DNA from: Arthrobacter sp. H-02-3
GTDB lineage: Bacteria > Actinomycetota > Actinomycetes > Actinomycetales > Micrococcaceae
DNA: 64,000 nucleotides
Direction of reading: 5' to 3'
Assembly (NCBI RefSeq): GCF_003097355.1
Contig: NZ_PYUI01000002.1
Location: 248,001 to 312,000, forward strand
Positions 24,321 to 32,605 of this stretch are shown here, piece after piece (positions within the stretch are counted from its first letter, which is position 1; every line of letters begins with the position of its first letter). A program made the translations under genes and the position numbers. Under the pieces are notes generated by a model. It had not been told where the DNA came from and searched no databases. It saw nothing but the letters and a program-made list of their open reading frames with translations.

Positions 24321-24848
24321 ATGGAATACCAAGATTCTCAGCCGGTGGCGGGTCGCATGGCCGGCCGGGCGCCCGGCCCGGCGCCCAGCCAAGCGCCCAG
24401 TCAAGTAGCCAGTCCTGTAGCCAGTCCTGTGGACGGGCTGCCCGCGCTGGCGGGCACCGGACGCACGGTCATTTCCGAAGCCGCCGTCGCCAAGGTCGCT
24501 GGCATCGCCGCCCGCGCGGTACCCGGTGTCTACTCACTGGGATCCGGACCGTCGCGGGCCCTCGGTGCCATTCGCGACGCCGTCGGCAGCGCCGATCACG
24601 GCGCGGGGGTCCGCGTCGAAGTCGGCGAAACGCAGGTCGCCGTGGACATCGACCTCGTCGCGGTCTACGGCACCCCCCTGCAGGCTCTCGCCGACCAGAT
24701 CCGGGCGGCCGTCTACTCCGCCGTGGAGGAACTGGTGGGGCTTGAAGTGATCGAGGTAAACATCGAGATCAACGACGTTTATGTGCCCGGTCCGGCCAAA
24801 CCGGCCGTCGCCGGCGAGGTCCGGCCGGTAAGGGAGGCAATCCAGTGA
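24321..24848 (+). CDS. Asp23/Gls24-family envelope stress protein
   Basis: A 175-residue cytosolic protein anchored at the envelope through partners. After a Pro/Ala/Gln-rich N-terminal 40 residues the Asp23 domain begins (GRTVISEAAVAKVAGIAARAVPGVY) and ends with IEVNIEINDVYV, the family signature. It starts after a good AGAAGGGGG ribosome site and heads five genes joined by 4-base overlaps (24321-26680), all apparently in one transcript. In Staphylococcus, Asp23 is tethered to the membrane by AmaP; the last gene here is AmaP-like. The promoter is probably around 24285-24295. Confidence 0.93.
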   Translation: MEYQDSQPVAGRMAGRAPGPAPSQAPSQVASPVASPVDGLPALAGTGRTVISEAAVAKVAGIAARAVPGVYSLGSGPSRALGAIRDAVGSADHGAGVRVEVGETQVAVDIDLVAVYGTPLQALADQIRAAVYSAVEELVGLEVIEVNIEINDVYVPGPAKPAVAGEVRPVREAIQ

Positions 24849-25036
24849 ATCTGACGGTTGTGGGAATCGCCATGGGCGCCTTCGTGGCCTTCATGTCCTT
24901 CCAGTTCGGAGCCTGGGGCTTCCTTGGCGCGCTCTTCTTCATGGGTATCGGCGCGCTGCTGGGCCGGGCCGCAGCGGGGAAACTGGACCTGCGCAGCGTG
25001 TTTGATGCCCTCACGGGCCGGCGTTCTTCCTCATGA
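24845..25036 (+). CDS. small DUF2273-like membrane protein
   Basis: A 63-residue protein with two hydrophobic segments (LTVVGIAMGAFVAFMSF and WGFLGALFFMGIGALLG) and a short basic tail, matching the small DUF2273 membrane proteins found next to Asp23 genes. It starts with a GTG overlapping the Asp23 stop (GTGA) and itself overlaps the next gene by 4 bases. Presumed role: a membrane partner or anchor of Asp23; not tested. Confidence 0.87.
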   Translation: MNLTVVGIAMGAFVAFMSFQFGAWGFLGALFFMGIGALLGRAAAGKLDLRSVFDALTGRRSSS

Positions 25037-25416
25037 GCATCACGGCTGGGGCGCCGATCCGCGGCGCCGCGGTGGCCGGGCACAACCGCATCAGCACCCA
25101 GGCCCTGACGAGCGTGGCGCGGGCGGCCGCGGGTGAGGCGCTCGGCGTACCGGCCCAGGGCGTGCGTGCCGAGTGGTCGGATGATGACGGGCTGCTGGCG
25201 CTCTCGCTGGTCACGCCGATCGGGATCCCGCCCCTCACCACGGTTCTCCGGGACCCCGCGCGCGTGGCCGGGTTCGGCGGCGCCATCTGGGACCGAGCCG
25301 TCGCCGCCAAGGCCGAAATCCTGCACCGGGTCACCGCGTTGACCGGGGCACAGCTGAGTCGGGTGGACATCCGCATCAGTGGGGCCACCGTACACGGGGG
25401 AGGGCGGGTGCGTTGA
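25033..25416 (+). CDS. Asp23-cluster protein, diverged Asp23-like domain
   Basis: A 127-residue soluble protein. Its layout (HNRISTQALTSVARAAAGEALGV at the start, SRVDIRISGATVH at the end) mirrors that of an Asp23 domain, with a strongly diverged middle (EWSDDDGLLALSLVTPIGIPPL). I read it as a second, degenerate Asp23-like subunit. ATGA overlap with the previous gene; the next gene begins with TTG within its stop (TTGA). Never seen by me outside such clusters; function unknown. Confidence 0.75.
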   Translation: MSITAGAPIRGAAVAGHNRISTQALTSVARAAAGEALGVPAQGVRAEWSDDDGLLALSLVTPIGIPPLTTVLRDPARVAGFGGAIWDRAVAAKAEILHRVTALTGAQLSRVDIRISGATVHGGGRVR

Positions 25417-26072
25417 GCCAGGATACCCGGGATGCCACTGTCGGCTCGGGCCCAAACGACGCCGGCGCGGTGACGGAGAGCGGAATGCCAGGCTCCGGTG
25501 CGGCCGGCATGGCACGGATCCTCAAACGGGAGACCCACTCATCGCGTGCCGTTGTCTCCGTGATGGCGGCCGCCCTGGTTATTGTGGTGTGCGGGTACGC
25601 GCTGCTTGAAACGGCGGTCCGTGCCTTCGGGCAACCACCGTGGCTCATAGATCCGCAGACCGCGGCCGAGCGTGCCGTCGCCCTCCCGGCCGGGATTCCG
25701 CCGCTCCTGCTCGGCGTCTCCGGCGCCGTGGTGGCCATGGCGGGCCTGTTCTTCTTCCTCAATGCCGTCCTGCCGGGACGCCGTGCGCGGCACCTTCTCG
25801 CAGACCGCCGGGCCGGCGTCGTAGTCGACGATGAAGTGATCGCGGCGGCCCTGGCACGCCGCGCGCGGCTGGCCGCCAACGTGACACAGGGCCAGGTGAT
25901 GGTGATCGTCTCGCGGAACCGGGTAGAGGTTAACGTCCGGCCCACCTCAGGTGTGCCGCTGCGCCCCGACGCCGTCCTTGAGGCCGTGCGGCGGGAGCTG
26001 CAGGACATGGGCCCCTCGCCCACTCCGGAAGTTCGGATCCACGTAGCCACGTCAGGGGTGGTGGGGGCATGA
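25413..26072 (+). CDS. DUF6286-like membrane protein of the Asp23 cluster
   Basis: A 219-residue protein with a Gly/Ala/Asp-rich cytosolic N-terminus (about 40 residues), two transmembrane helices (VVSVMAAALVIVVCGYALLE and LLLGVSGAVVAMAGLFFFLNAVL), and a soluble C-terminal domain (VDDEVIAAALARRARLAANV, RNRVEVNVRPTSGVPLRPD, VRIHVATSGVV) that resembles the AmaP/Asp23-type alpha-beta fold. Start is TTG overlapping the previous stop. Together with the following gene it gives the cluster two membrane proteins of similar topology. Confidence 0.78.
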   Translation: MSQDTRDATVGSGPNDAGAVTESGMPGSGAAGMARILKRETHSSRAVVSVMAAALVIVVCGYALLETAVRAFGQPPWLIDPQTAAERAVALPAGIPPLLLGVSGAVVAMAGLFFFLNAVLPGRRARHLLADRRAGVVVDDEVIAAALARRARLAANVTQGQVMVIVSRNRVEVNVRPTSGVPLRPDAVLEAVRRELQDMGPSPTPEVRIHVATSGVVGA

Positions 26073-26680
26073 ACAACACTCCCAGAGTCCTGAACCGCAT
26101 CCTGATCGGCATCCTCGGCATCAAGCTGCTCGCCATCGGCGTCCTGCTGATGCTGCTCGCGAGCGTCCCCGCCGTCGGCGTCTGGTGGCACGAGTGGGCG
26201 GGCGGCGTCTTGAAATACTGGCTCGACCTGTTCGAACGGACGCAGTTCCCCCGCCACCAGGGGAGCTGGCTGTGGTTTGCCATCTGCGGTGGGCTCGTAT
26301 TGGTGCTGGCCCTGATGGTCGCCTGGGTCGCCCAGCAGGGCAAAGGCCGGACCAGCCTGATCGCGGCCGAGGAGGACCCGGGCGGCGTCCCGGGCAATGT
26401 CGGGATCAGCGGCGGAGTGGCGGAACAGGCGCTCCGCGCGGCCCTCGCGGACCGGCCCGACCTGGCGGGAGTCACCGTTGCCGCCTACGAGATCCGGGGG
26501 GAACCTGCCCTGAAGATCCGGGTTGAGCCGCGCCAGGGCGTCGCGCCGCACGCGCTCGCCGCCGAAGTCTCCGCACTCGTGGAAGCGCTCGACGCCGTCA
26601 TCGGCAAGCGCACCCCGGTCCTGATCCATATCGGCTCGGGGACGCGGTCGCGGTTTGGCCGGGCCGAGCGCGTCCGATAA
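26069..26680 (+). CDS. amaP: AmaP-like Asp23 membrane anchor
   Basis: A 203-residue membrane protein: an N-terminal helix (ILIGILGIKLLAIGVLLMLLA), a loop with WWHEWAGGVLKYWLDLFERT, a second helix (WFAICGGLVLVLALMVAWV), then a cytosolic alpha-beta domain (EQALRAALADRPDLAGVTVAAYEI, ALKIRVEPRQGVAPHALAAEV). This is the topology of AmaP, which holds Asp23 at the membrane. Last gene of the operon, ATGA overlap with the previous one. The name follows topology and context more than sequence identity. Confidence 0.8.
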   Translation: MNNTPRVLNRILIGILGIKLLAIGVLLMLLASVPAVGVWWHEWAGGVLKYWLDLFERTQFPRHQGSWLWFAICGGLVLVLALMVAWVAQQGKGRTSLIAAEEDPGGVPGNVGISGGVAEQALRAALADRPDLAGVTVAAYEIRGEPALKIRVEPRQGVAPHALAAEVSALVEALDAVIGKRTPVLIHIGSGTRSRFGRAERVR

Positions 26681-26816
26681 GCCGCGGTGAAGTGGACGCA
26701 ACATACCCGGTAGGCGCTTGAACCGGGCGTGCCGGGCGGCCGAACCGGCGGGTCGGCCGCCCCCAGGGCCGGTGGCCCCAGCGGAACTACTAAGTCTCCT
26801 TTGTATTAAGGTTTCA

Positions 26817-26855
26817 TGTAAACGCTTGCATTCCCCGCAGACTGTTGATTACTGT
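26817..26855 (+). promoter_or_regulatory. LacI-type operator overlapping the sugar-operon promoter
   Basis: TGTAAACGCTTGCA (26817-26830) fits the LacI/GalR consensus TGnAAnCGnTTnCA at every fixed position. A plausible promoter overlaps it: -35 TTGCAT (26826-26831) and -10 TACTGT (26850-26855), spacer 18. A regulator bound here would block the -35. The likely ligand-responsive repressor is the LacI protein at 30530. Confidence 0.75.
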
Positions 26856-26916
26856 GATGGTCGACACACCAACTGCACGGCCGTTTTTACCGGTACTCAG
26901 CGAGGAGCACTCCAGT

Positions 26917-28203
26917 ATGAAAACCCGCAATTTCCTACTTCCCGTCGCCACAGCAGGCGTTTTGGCACTGACCCTTTCGGCCTGTGGCGGCGGAGGCGGC
27001 GGCAGTTCCAGCGGCGGCAGCGACGCTGCCTCGCAGGGCCTGGACGGGCGCGGTCCCATCACGTATGTCCAGGGCAAGGACAACAGCAACGTGGTCCGGC
27101 CACTGATCGAAAAGTGGAACGCCGCCCACCCGAATGAGAAGGTCACCTTCAAGGAGCAGACCGACCAGGCGGACCAGCAGCACGACGACCTCGTCCAGCA
27201 CTTCCAGGCCAAGGACGCCGGCTATGACGTTGCCAGCGTTGACGTTGTCTGGACCGCCGAGTTCGCGGCCAAGGGCTGGCTGCAGCCGCTCAAGGACAAG
27301 ATGGCGCTGGATACCTCGGCCATGCTGAAGCCGACCGTCGTCGCCGCGTCCTACAAGAACACGCTGTACGCGGCACCGGAATCTTCCGACGGCGGCATCC
27401 TGTACTACCGCAAGGACCTGGTTCCCACGCCCCCGAAGACCTGGGACGAGATGATGAGCATGTGCTCCATCGCCAAGGCCAACAACATGGGCTGCTACTC
27501 GGGCCAGTTCAAGAAGTACGAGGGGCTGACAGTCAACGCCTCCGAGGCGATCAACTCCGCCGGCGGGGCCGTGCTGGACGCGGACGGCAAGCCCAGCCTG
27601 CTCACCCCTGAGGCAAAGGCAGGTATGGCCAACCTGGCCAAGGCCTACGCCGACGGCAGCATCCCGAAGGAAGCCATCACCTTCCAGGAGGAAGAGAGCC
27701 GCCAGGCGTTCCAGGACGGCAAGCTGCTGTTCCTGCGCAACTGGCCCTACGTGTACAACCTGGCCACCACGGAAGGTTCATCCAAGGTCAAGGACGTCCT
27801 GGGCATGACCGCACTCCCGGGCAAGGACGGTCCGGGCGCCTCGTCCCTCGGCGGCCACAGCGCCGCGATCAGCGTCTACTCGAAGAACAAGGCCACGGCG
27901 CTGGACTTCCTGAAGTTCCTCACCACGGAAGAGACGCAGAAGTTCTTCGCCACGCAGGGTTCGCTCGCCCCGGTTCTCGGCGCGCTCTATGAAGACAAGG
28001 ACCTCGTCGCCAAGCTGCCGTACCTTCCGGTCCTGAAGACCTCGATCGAGAACGCCGTGCCGCGCCCGGTCACCCCGTTCTACCCGGCCGTCACCAAGGC
28101 CATCCAGGAAAACGCGTACTCGGCCATCAAGGGCGAGAAGACCGTAGACGCTGCCCTGTCCGACATGCAGAAGTCCATCGAGTCCGCTAGCGCGGGACAG
28201 TAG
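26917..28203 (+). CDS. sugar ABC transporter substrate-binding lipoprotein
   Basis: A 428-residue family-1 extracellular solute-binding protein, tethered by a clear lipobox (LTLSACG, Cys24) and a Gly/Ser linker. The sequence ITYVQGKDNSNVVRPLIEKWNAAHPNEKV and the later LFLRNWPYVYNLA and SKNKATALDFLKFLT are typical of CUT1 binders for maltose/trehalose-type oligosaccharides (LpqY/ThuE-like). The start at 26917 is supported by CGAGGAG 10 bases upstream; the longer frame from 26845 would destroy the signal peptide. It begins the operon and is preceded by a LacI-type operator. The exact sugar cannot be told. Confidence 0.92.
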   Translation: MKTRNFLLPVATAGVLALTLSACGGGGGGSSSGGSDAASQGLDGRGPITYVQGKDNSNVVRPLIEKWNAAHPNEKVTFKEQTDQADQQHDDLVQHFQAKDAGYDVASVDVVWTAEFAAKGWLQPLKDKMALDTSAMLKPTVVAASYKNTLYAAPESSDGGILYYRKDLVPTPPKTWDEMMSMCSIAKANNMGCYSGQFKKYEGLTVNASEAINSAGGAVLDADGKPSLLTPEAKAGMANLAKAYADGSIPKEAITFQEEESRQAFQDGKLLFLRNWPYVYNLATTEGSSKVKDVLGMTALPGKDGPGASSLGGHSAAISVYSKNKATALDFLKFLTTEETQKFFATQGSLAPVLGALYEDKDLVAKLPYLPVLKTSIENAVPRPVTPFYPAVTKAIQENAYSAIKGEKTVDAALSDMQKSIESASAGQ

Positions 28204-28210
28204 GTTCATC

Positions 28211-29248
28211 ATGGCAACTGAAGTAGGCCCGACGTCGGTCAAGGCACCGGCGTCGGGCGGTGCTCCGATCCACCACGCACCCAAGGGTGTGGGAGAGGAC
28301 AACCGCATCGCGACGCAGGGGCGCTGGGCCGCCTGGCTCCTGGCGCCGACCATCCTCGCATTGTCAGTGGTGATCGTGTACCCGATCATCACCGCCATTG
28401 TGATGTCTTTCCAGAAGGACGCTGGTCTGGACCCCGCCACGGGTCTCTTCGTAGAGGGTGGCCCGGCCGGCTTCTCGAATTACTACAACTGGATTTTCCA
28501 GCAGTGCCCTGCTCCGTCCGGCGGAACCGTCGACTGCCCGCCGGGAACCCTAGGTGCGCAGTTCTGGTCCGCCACCGCCACCACGTTCTTCTTCACCATC
28601 GTCACGGTGGCACTCGAGACCGTGCTCGGCTTCTGGATGGCCGTCATCATGGCACGGGCCTTCCGCGGCCGCAGCCTGGTCCGCGCAGCCGTCCTGGTGC
28701 CGTGGGCCATCCCCACCGCCGTTACGGCCAAGCTGTGGCTGTTCATCTTCGCCTTCGAAGGCATCGGCAACAAACTCTTCAACACGTCCATCCTGTGGAC
28801 CGGCAGCGAATGGCCGGCGAGGTGGGCCGTGATCATCGCCGACGTCTGGAAAACCACTCCCTTCATGGCGCTGCTGATTCTGGCCGGCCTGCAGATGATT
28901 CCCGCGGAAGTGTACGAGGCGGCCAAGGTCGACGGCGCCTCCGCCTGGCAGCGTTTCCGGATGATCACCCTGCCGCTGGTGAAGCCGGCGCTCATGGTGG
29001 CTATCCTGTTCCGCACCCTGGACGCGCTGCGCATGTTCGACCTCCCGTACATCCTGACGGGCGGAGCCAACAACACCACCACGCTGTCCATCCTGGTGAT
29101 CAACCAGATCAGGCAGGGCTTCAACGCGGCGGCGGCTTTGTCCACCATCACATTCATCATCATCTTTCTGGTGGCCTTCATCTTTGTACGCTTCCTCGGG
29201 GCGAACGTGGTGGAGCAGCAGACCGGCGCAGGTAAGGGGAAGAAATGA
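28211..29248 (+). CDS. sugar ABC transporter permease (MalF/SugA type)
   Basis: A 345-residue membrane protein with a 35-residue soluble N-terminus, six helices, and the EAA loop that contacts the ATPase (EVYEAAKVDGASAWQRFRMITLPLVKPAL). A loop between helices 1 and 2 carries two cysteines (QQCPAPSGGTVDCPPG) that could form an extracytoplasmic disulfide. It follows the binding protein by 7 bases and overlaps the next permease gene by 4 bases. No ATPase gene is in the cluster, so a shared MsiK-like ATPase is presumably used. Confidence 0.93.
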   Translation: MATEVGPTSVKAPASGGAPIHHAPKGVGEDNRIATQGRWAAWLLAPTILALSVVIVYPIITAIVMSFQKDAGLDPATGLFVEGGPAGFSNYYNWIFQQCPAPSGGTVDCPPGTLGAQFWSATATTFFFTIVTVALETVLGFWMAVIMARAFRGRSLVRAAVLVPWAIPTAVTAKLWLFIFAFEGIGNKLFNTSILWTGSEWPARWAVIIADVWKTTPFMALLILAGLQMIPAEVYEAAKVDGASAWQRFRMITLPLVKPALMVAILFRTLDALRMFDLPYILTGGANNTTTLSILVINQIRQGFNAAAALSTITFIIIFLVAFIFVRFLGANVVEQQTGAGKGKK

Positions 29249-30144
29249 CCGCCGCGACGACCGCCGCAACCGAGCTGCGCGCAGAGCAGGACCGGGGCCG
29301 GAAGACCGCGCAGAACCGCGAGAAGTGGGCCCAGGGACGGACCTACATCAGTGCGGTTGTGATCCTCATCTGGTGCCTGGCCCCGGCTTACTGGATGGTA
29401 GTGACGGCGTTCCGCGACGTCGGCTACACCTACGACACCTCGATCCTGCCCACCCACGTGACGCTGGACAACTTCAAGACCGCATTCGACACCTCGTTCG
29501 GCAACCACTTCGGCCAAGCCCTGCTCAACAGCTTGTTCATCGGTTCCGTCGTGACCGTGGTGTCGCTGCTGATCGGCGTGTTCGCCGCGTACGCGCTGGC
29601 ACGGCTGAACTTCAAGTTCAAGTACCTCGTGCTGGGCTTCATCCTGGGGGCCTCCATGTTCCCCGGCGTCGCTCTCATCACGCCGCTGTTCCAGCTCTTC
29701 ACCAACATCGGCTGGATGGGCACCTACCAGGCCCTGATCATCCCGAACATCTCGTTCGTGCTGCCGCTGACCGTCTACACCATGACGTCCTTCTTCCGGG
29801 AGATGCCGTGGGAGCTCGAGGAGTCGGCGAGGGTGGACGGCTGCACACAGGGGCAGGCCTTCCGGAAGGTCATCATGCCGCTGGCCGCGCCGGCGATCTT
29901 CACGACCGCCATCCTGGCGTTCATCTCCTCTTGGAATGAATTCCTGATCGCCAGCCAGCTCTCGAGCGACGCAACCCAGCCCGTTACTGTGGCCATCGCC
30001 AGCTTCGCCGGCGCCCAGCCCAACCAGATCCCGTACACCGCGATCATGGCGGCGGGCACCATCGTGACCATCCCCTTGGTCATCCTGGTGCTGGTGTTCC
30101 AGCGCAAGATCGTGGCCGGCCTGACCGCCGGCGCCGTCAAGTGA
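29245..30144 (+). CDS. sugar ABC transporter permease (MalG/SugB type)
   Basis: A 299-residue membrane protein with six helices and its EAA loop (ELEESARVDGCTQGQAFRKVIMPLAAPAI). A glycine-rich periplasmic part (VTAFRDVGYTYDTSILPTHVTLDNF) after helix 1 is typical of the MalG side of CUT1 importers. It overlaps the MalF-type gene by ATGA and the small membrane gene by GTGA, so the four genes are translationally linked. Confidence 0.93.
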   Translation: MTAATTAATELRAEQDRGRKTAQNREKWAQGRTYISAVVILIWCLAPAYWMVVTAFRDVGYTYDTSILPTHVTLDNFKTAFDTSFGNHFGQALLNSLFIGSVVTVVSLLIGVFAAYALARLNFKFKYLVLGFILGASMFPGVALITPLFQLFTNIGWMGTYQALIIPNISFVLPLTVYTMTSFFREMPWELEESARVDGCTQGQAFRKVIMPLAAPAIFTTAILAFISSWNEFLIASQLSSDATQPVTVAIASFAGAQPNQIPYTAIMAAGTIVTIPLVILVLVFQRKIVAGLTAGAVK

Positions 30145-30425
30145 GGATGGCCTCGAGTGAGGGCGGCGTCGTGACAGACGAGCAGAACCAGGGCCATGTG
30201 CCGGCATCGCGTCGAAAGGTGCGTTCCGGCGAGGACTTCGACATCATCATCGGGTTCCTCGGCTTCTGGGCCCTGGTTCTGCTGGTAGTCACCGTCTGGA
30301 TGGAGGTGACCGCCCAGGACGCCCTCGGCTGGGCCCTGGGCCTGCTCGTCGCACTGCTGGCCCTCTACGGGATGATCCGGCTGCGCCGGCGCCTGCCGCG
30401 CCGGACAGCCAGCAGGCGCGGCTAG
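30141..30425 (+). CDS. small two-helix membrane protein at the end of the sugar operon
   Basis: A 94-residue protein (GTG start overlapping the permease stop). A polar N-terminal 32 residues are followed by two helices (IIIGFLGFWALVLLVVTVWM and ALGWALGLLVALLALYGMI) and a very basic C-terminus (RLRRRLPRRTASRRG). I do not recognise it. Its tight coupling to the permeases suggests an accessory role in the transporter, or merely transcription with it. Confidence 0.72.
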   Translation: MRMASSEGGVVTDEQNQGHVPASRRKVRSGEDFDIIIGFLGFWALVLLVVTVWMEVTAQDALGWALGLLVALLALYGMIRLRRRLPRRTASRRG

Positions 30426-30529
30426 GCCGCGAGGCCAGCACTTTTATTCAACTGCCGCGGGGGAGGCGGGGCGCAGCACGTCTGCGGACAGCCGTCAGGG
30501 ATCCACGGACCGTCAGTAAGGGGACACAA

Positions 30530-31597
30530 GTGGCACGGGTAGAACGGGCGCAGCGCGGCGGCCACTCCGGCGTCAGCATCGAGGACGTCGCTGCCGCCGC
30601 CGGCGTCTCCACGGCTACGGTCTCCCGGGCCGTCCGCGGACTGCCCCGCGTTTCCCCGGCGACGCGGGAGAAGATCCTCGGCATCGCCGAATCCCTGGGC
30701 TATGTTGCCTCGTCCTCGGCGTCCGGCCTGGCGACAGGCCGGACCAAGACCATCGGTGTGCTGGCACCGTTCGTCAGCCGCTGGTTCTTCTCCAAGGCCA
30801 TCGAGGGCGCAGACCGCGAGCTGCACGCCCGCCAGTACAACCTCTCGCTCTTCAACCTCGGCGGCCACGGCAGCCACCGTGAGCGGCTCTTCAGCAAGAC
30901 CATGGTCTACAAACAGATCGACGCCCTGCTTGTCCTCTGTATGGCGCTCACCCATGAGGAAATCGAGCACCTGCAGAAGATCGATATCCCGCTCGTGGTC
31001 GTGGGCGGGCACGTCGAGGAATGCCCCTACATCGGCATCGACGACTACGCCGCTGCGGCCACCGCGGTCCGGCACCTGATCGGGCTCGGCCACACCGATA
31101 TCGCGCTCCTGCACGGCGACGACGAAACCGACCTCAACTTCGACGTCCCCCGGGTCCGGATCCAGGCCTTCCAGGACGTCATGCGCGAAGCGCGGCTGCC
31201 TGTTCGGCCGGAATGGGACGAGTGGGGGGACTTTACCGTTCGCAGCGGCCAGGAGGCGTTCCGGCGCCTGTGGGCCCGGAGCGGACCCAAGCCCACCGCA
31301 ATCTTCTGCGCCTCGGACGAGATGGCCATGGGCGTCATCTTCGAGGCCAACAAGGCCGGGGTGAAGGTGCCGGAGCAATTGTCCGTCATCGGCATCGACG
31401 ACCACGACTTCGCCGAGGCCATGGGGCTCACGACGGTGGGGCAGCAACCGGACGAACAGGCCGAACTCGCCACCAAGATGCTGCTGGACGAACTCGACGG
31501 AATCGCCGGGGCCGTGCAGTCCACGGTCGCGCCGCACCGCCTGATCGTGCGGAGGACGACGGCGCCGCCGCACCGCCGGCCGGAGCCGTCCGCCTAG
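30530..31597 (+). CDS. LacI-family transcriptional regulator
   Basis: A 355-residue repressor. The N-terminal DNA-binding domain is intact (IEDVAAAAGVSTATVSRAV, hinge helix near SPATREKILGIAESLGYV), followed by the periplasmic-binding-like sugar domain (GVLAPFVSRWFFSKAIEGADREL, PTAIFCASDEMAMGVIFEA, LSVIGIDDHDFAEAMGLTTV). GTG start at 30530 with AAGGGGA upstream. It lies directly after the sugar ABC operon, and a perfect LacI-type box precedes that operon, so it almost certainly controls it. Its own 104-base upstream gap shows no matching box. Confidence 0.93.
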   Translation: MARVERAQRGGHSGVSIEDVAAAAGVSTATVSRAVRGLPRVSPATREKILGIAESLGYVASSSASGLATGRTKTIGVLAPFVSRWFFSKAIEGADRELHARQYNLSLFNLGGHGSHRERLFSKTMVYKQIDALLVLCMALTHEEIEHLQKIDIPLVVVGGHVEECPYIGIDDYAAAATAVRHLIGLGHTDIALLHGDDETDLNFDVPRVRIQAFQDVMREARLPVRPEWDEWGDFTVRSGQEAFRRLWARSGPKPTAIFCASDEMAMGVIFEANKAGVKVPEQLSVIGIDDHDFAEAMGLTTVGQQPDEQAELATKMLLDELDGIAGAVQSTVAPHRLIVRRTTAPPHRRPEPSA

Positions 31598-31629
31598 CGC
31601 CGTCTGCCTAGTGTTGTCCGCCTAGCGCC
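31588..31629 (+). repeat. 14-base tandem repeat spanning the lacI-type stop
   Basis: Three consecutive 14-base units of the form GTCYGCCTAGYGYY (31588-31601, 31602-31615, 31616-31629). The first contains the TAG stop of the LacI gene; since 14 is not a multiple of 3, the three units put TAG into all three frames. Probably a slippage product. Confidence 0.7.
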
Positions 31630-31656
31630 GGCCGGCACGGCGGCCGTCCCTCGGAT

Positions 31657-32574
31657 CTAGGACGCGCGGGCCAGTTGCCGGATCGGCACCCAGCGCGAGG
31701 CCAGCCGTCGGTAGGCCGCGGCGGCCCCGGTCATGTCGCCTTCCGCCAGGCACTCGATGCCCAAGCGCACGTCCAACGGCGAATCGTCCGGGTAGACCTT
31801 GTCGGCCACAGCGCCGTAATCGAGTTCCACGACGGAATCCGGGTGGAAGAGCTCAAGCCACTCCGTGAGCTGGGTCAGGTCCTCGAGCATGTCGAGATCG
31901 GGCGCGGCCATGGCCAGATGCGCCACCGCATAACTCACGCGCTCCAGCGCCTTGCCGATGCCGGCGCGGATACGGACCGTGACAATGTGACCCTCGGACT
32001 CCACGACGTCGGTGGGGTCCGATTCCTGGAAAAGGCAGAACCAGCTGAACGGGATACCCCACGTGGACGCCCGGGTGTGGACCCGGCTCACACCGTCGTG
32101 GGCCCGCACCTCATCAATGCGCTCCTGATGCTTGTCCCGCTGCTCCTCCGGAATCAGGAGCTGGGCCAGGGGCCCGTGGATGCCTTCCATCAGCGCATTG
32201 GCCGCCAGCCCCGCGCGCAGGACCAGCTGGCTGGGGCAATACAACAGCCGGTCGGCCTGGTCCGCCGTGGCCGTGCCGCTGCCGGACTCCGCGGCGTCGT
32301 GCGCTGCCCCGGCCGAGGCCTGCTTGGCCAGGGCCGGGACAACGCGCACGAGGTCGGTCCGGCCGGTGGGAAACGGATCCCCGTCGGGACGGGTGATCCG
32401 GCCCAGGGACGCCATCAGCTCGGCGTTCTCCACGGCGGCGCGCGATCCCTGCCCGGCGCCGGCTGCCCGCAGGGTTTCCTGCTGCTGCGCGGGGAATGCC
32501 TCGAGGGGCTCGTAGATCCGGAGCGCGGACGAGAACGGCAGTCCGGCCTGTCCGCGGTAGATGTTCCCCGTCAT
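31657..32574 (-). CDS. conserved hypothetical protein, ~305 aa
   Basis: A soluble 305-residue protein I cannot place. It begins MTGNIYRGQAGLPFSSALRIYEPLEAFPAQQQ and contains a helical middle with VHTRASTWGIPFSWFCLFQESDPTDV, a segment with RVSYAVAHLAMAAPDLDMLEDLTQLTEWLELFHP, and a C-terminal YGAVADKVYPDDSPLDVRLG. No signal peptide, membrane helix or catalytic motif is obvious. The ATG at 32574 is chosen over the longer frame to 32625 because the extension is very basic and not protein-like. The upstream gene on this strand is exonuclease III, 31 bases away, so the two may be co-transcribed. Confidence 0.75.
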   Translation of the reverse strand: MTGNIYRGQAGLPFSSALRIYEPLEAFPAQQQETLRAAGAGQGSRAAVENAELMASLGRITRPDGDPFPTGRTDLVRVVPALAKQASAGAAHDAAESGSGTATADQADRLLYCPSQLVLRAGLAANALMEGIHGPLAQLLIPEEQRDKHQERIDEVRAHDGVSRVHTRASTWGIPFSWFCLFQESDPTDVVESEGHIVTVRIRAGIGKALERVSYAVAHLAMAAPDLDMLEDLTQLTEWLELFHPDSVVELDYGAVADKVYPDDSPLDVRLGIECLAEGDMTGAAAAYRRLASRWVPIRQLARAS

Positions 32575-32605
32575 TGGATCACGACGCTTCCCTCGGCGGC
32601 AGCCA

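Noticed and set aside
28483-30207. 574-codon minus-strand frame opposite the sugar permeases
   Set aside because: Shadow of two permease genes with clear EAA loops; low-complexity composition.
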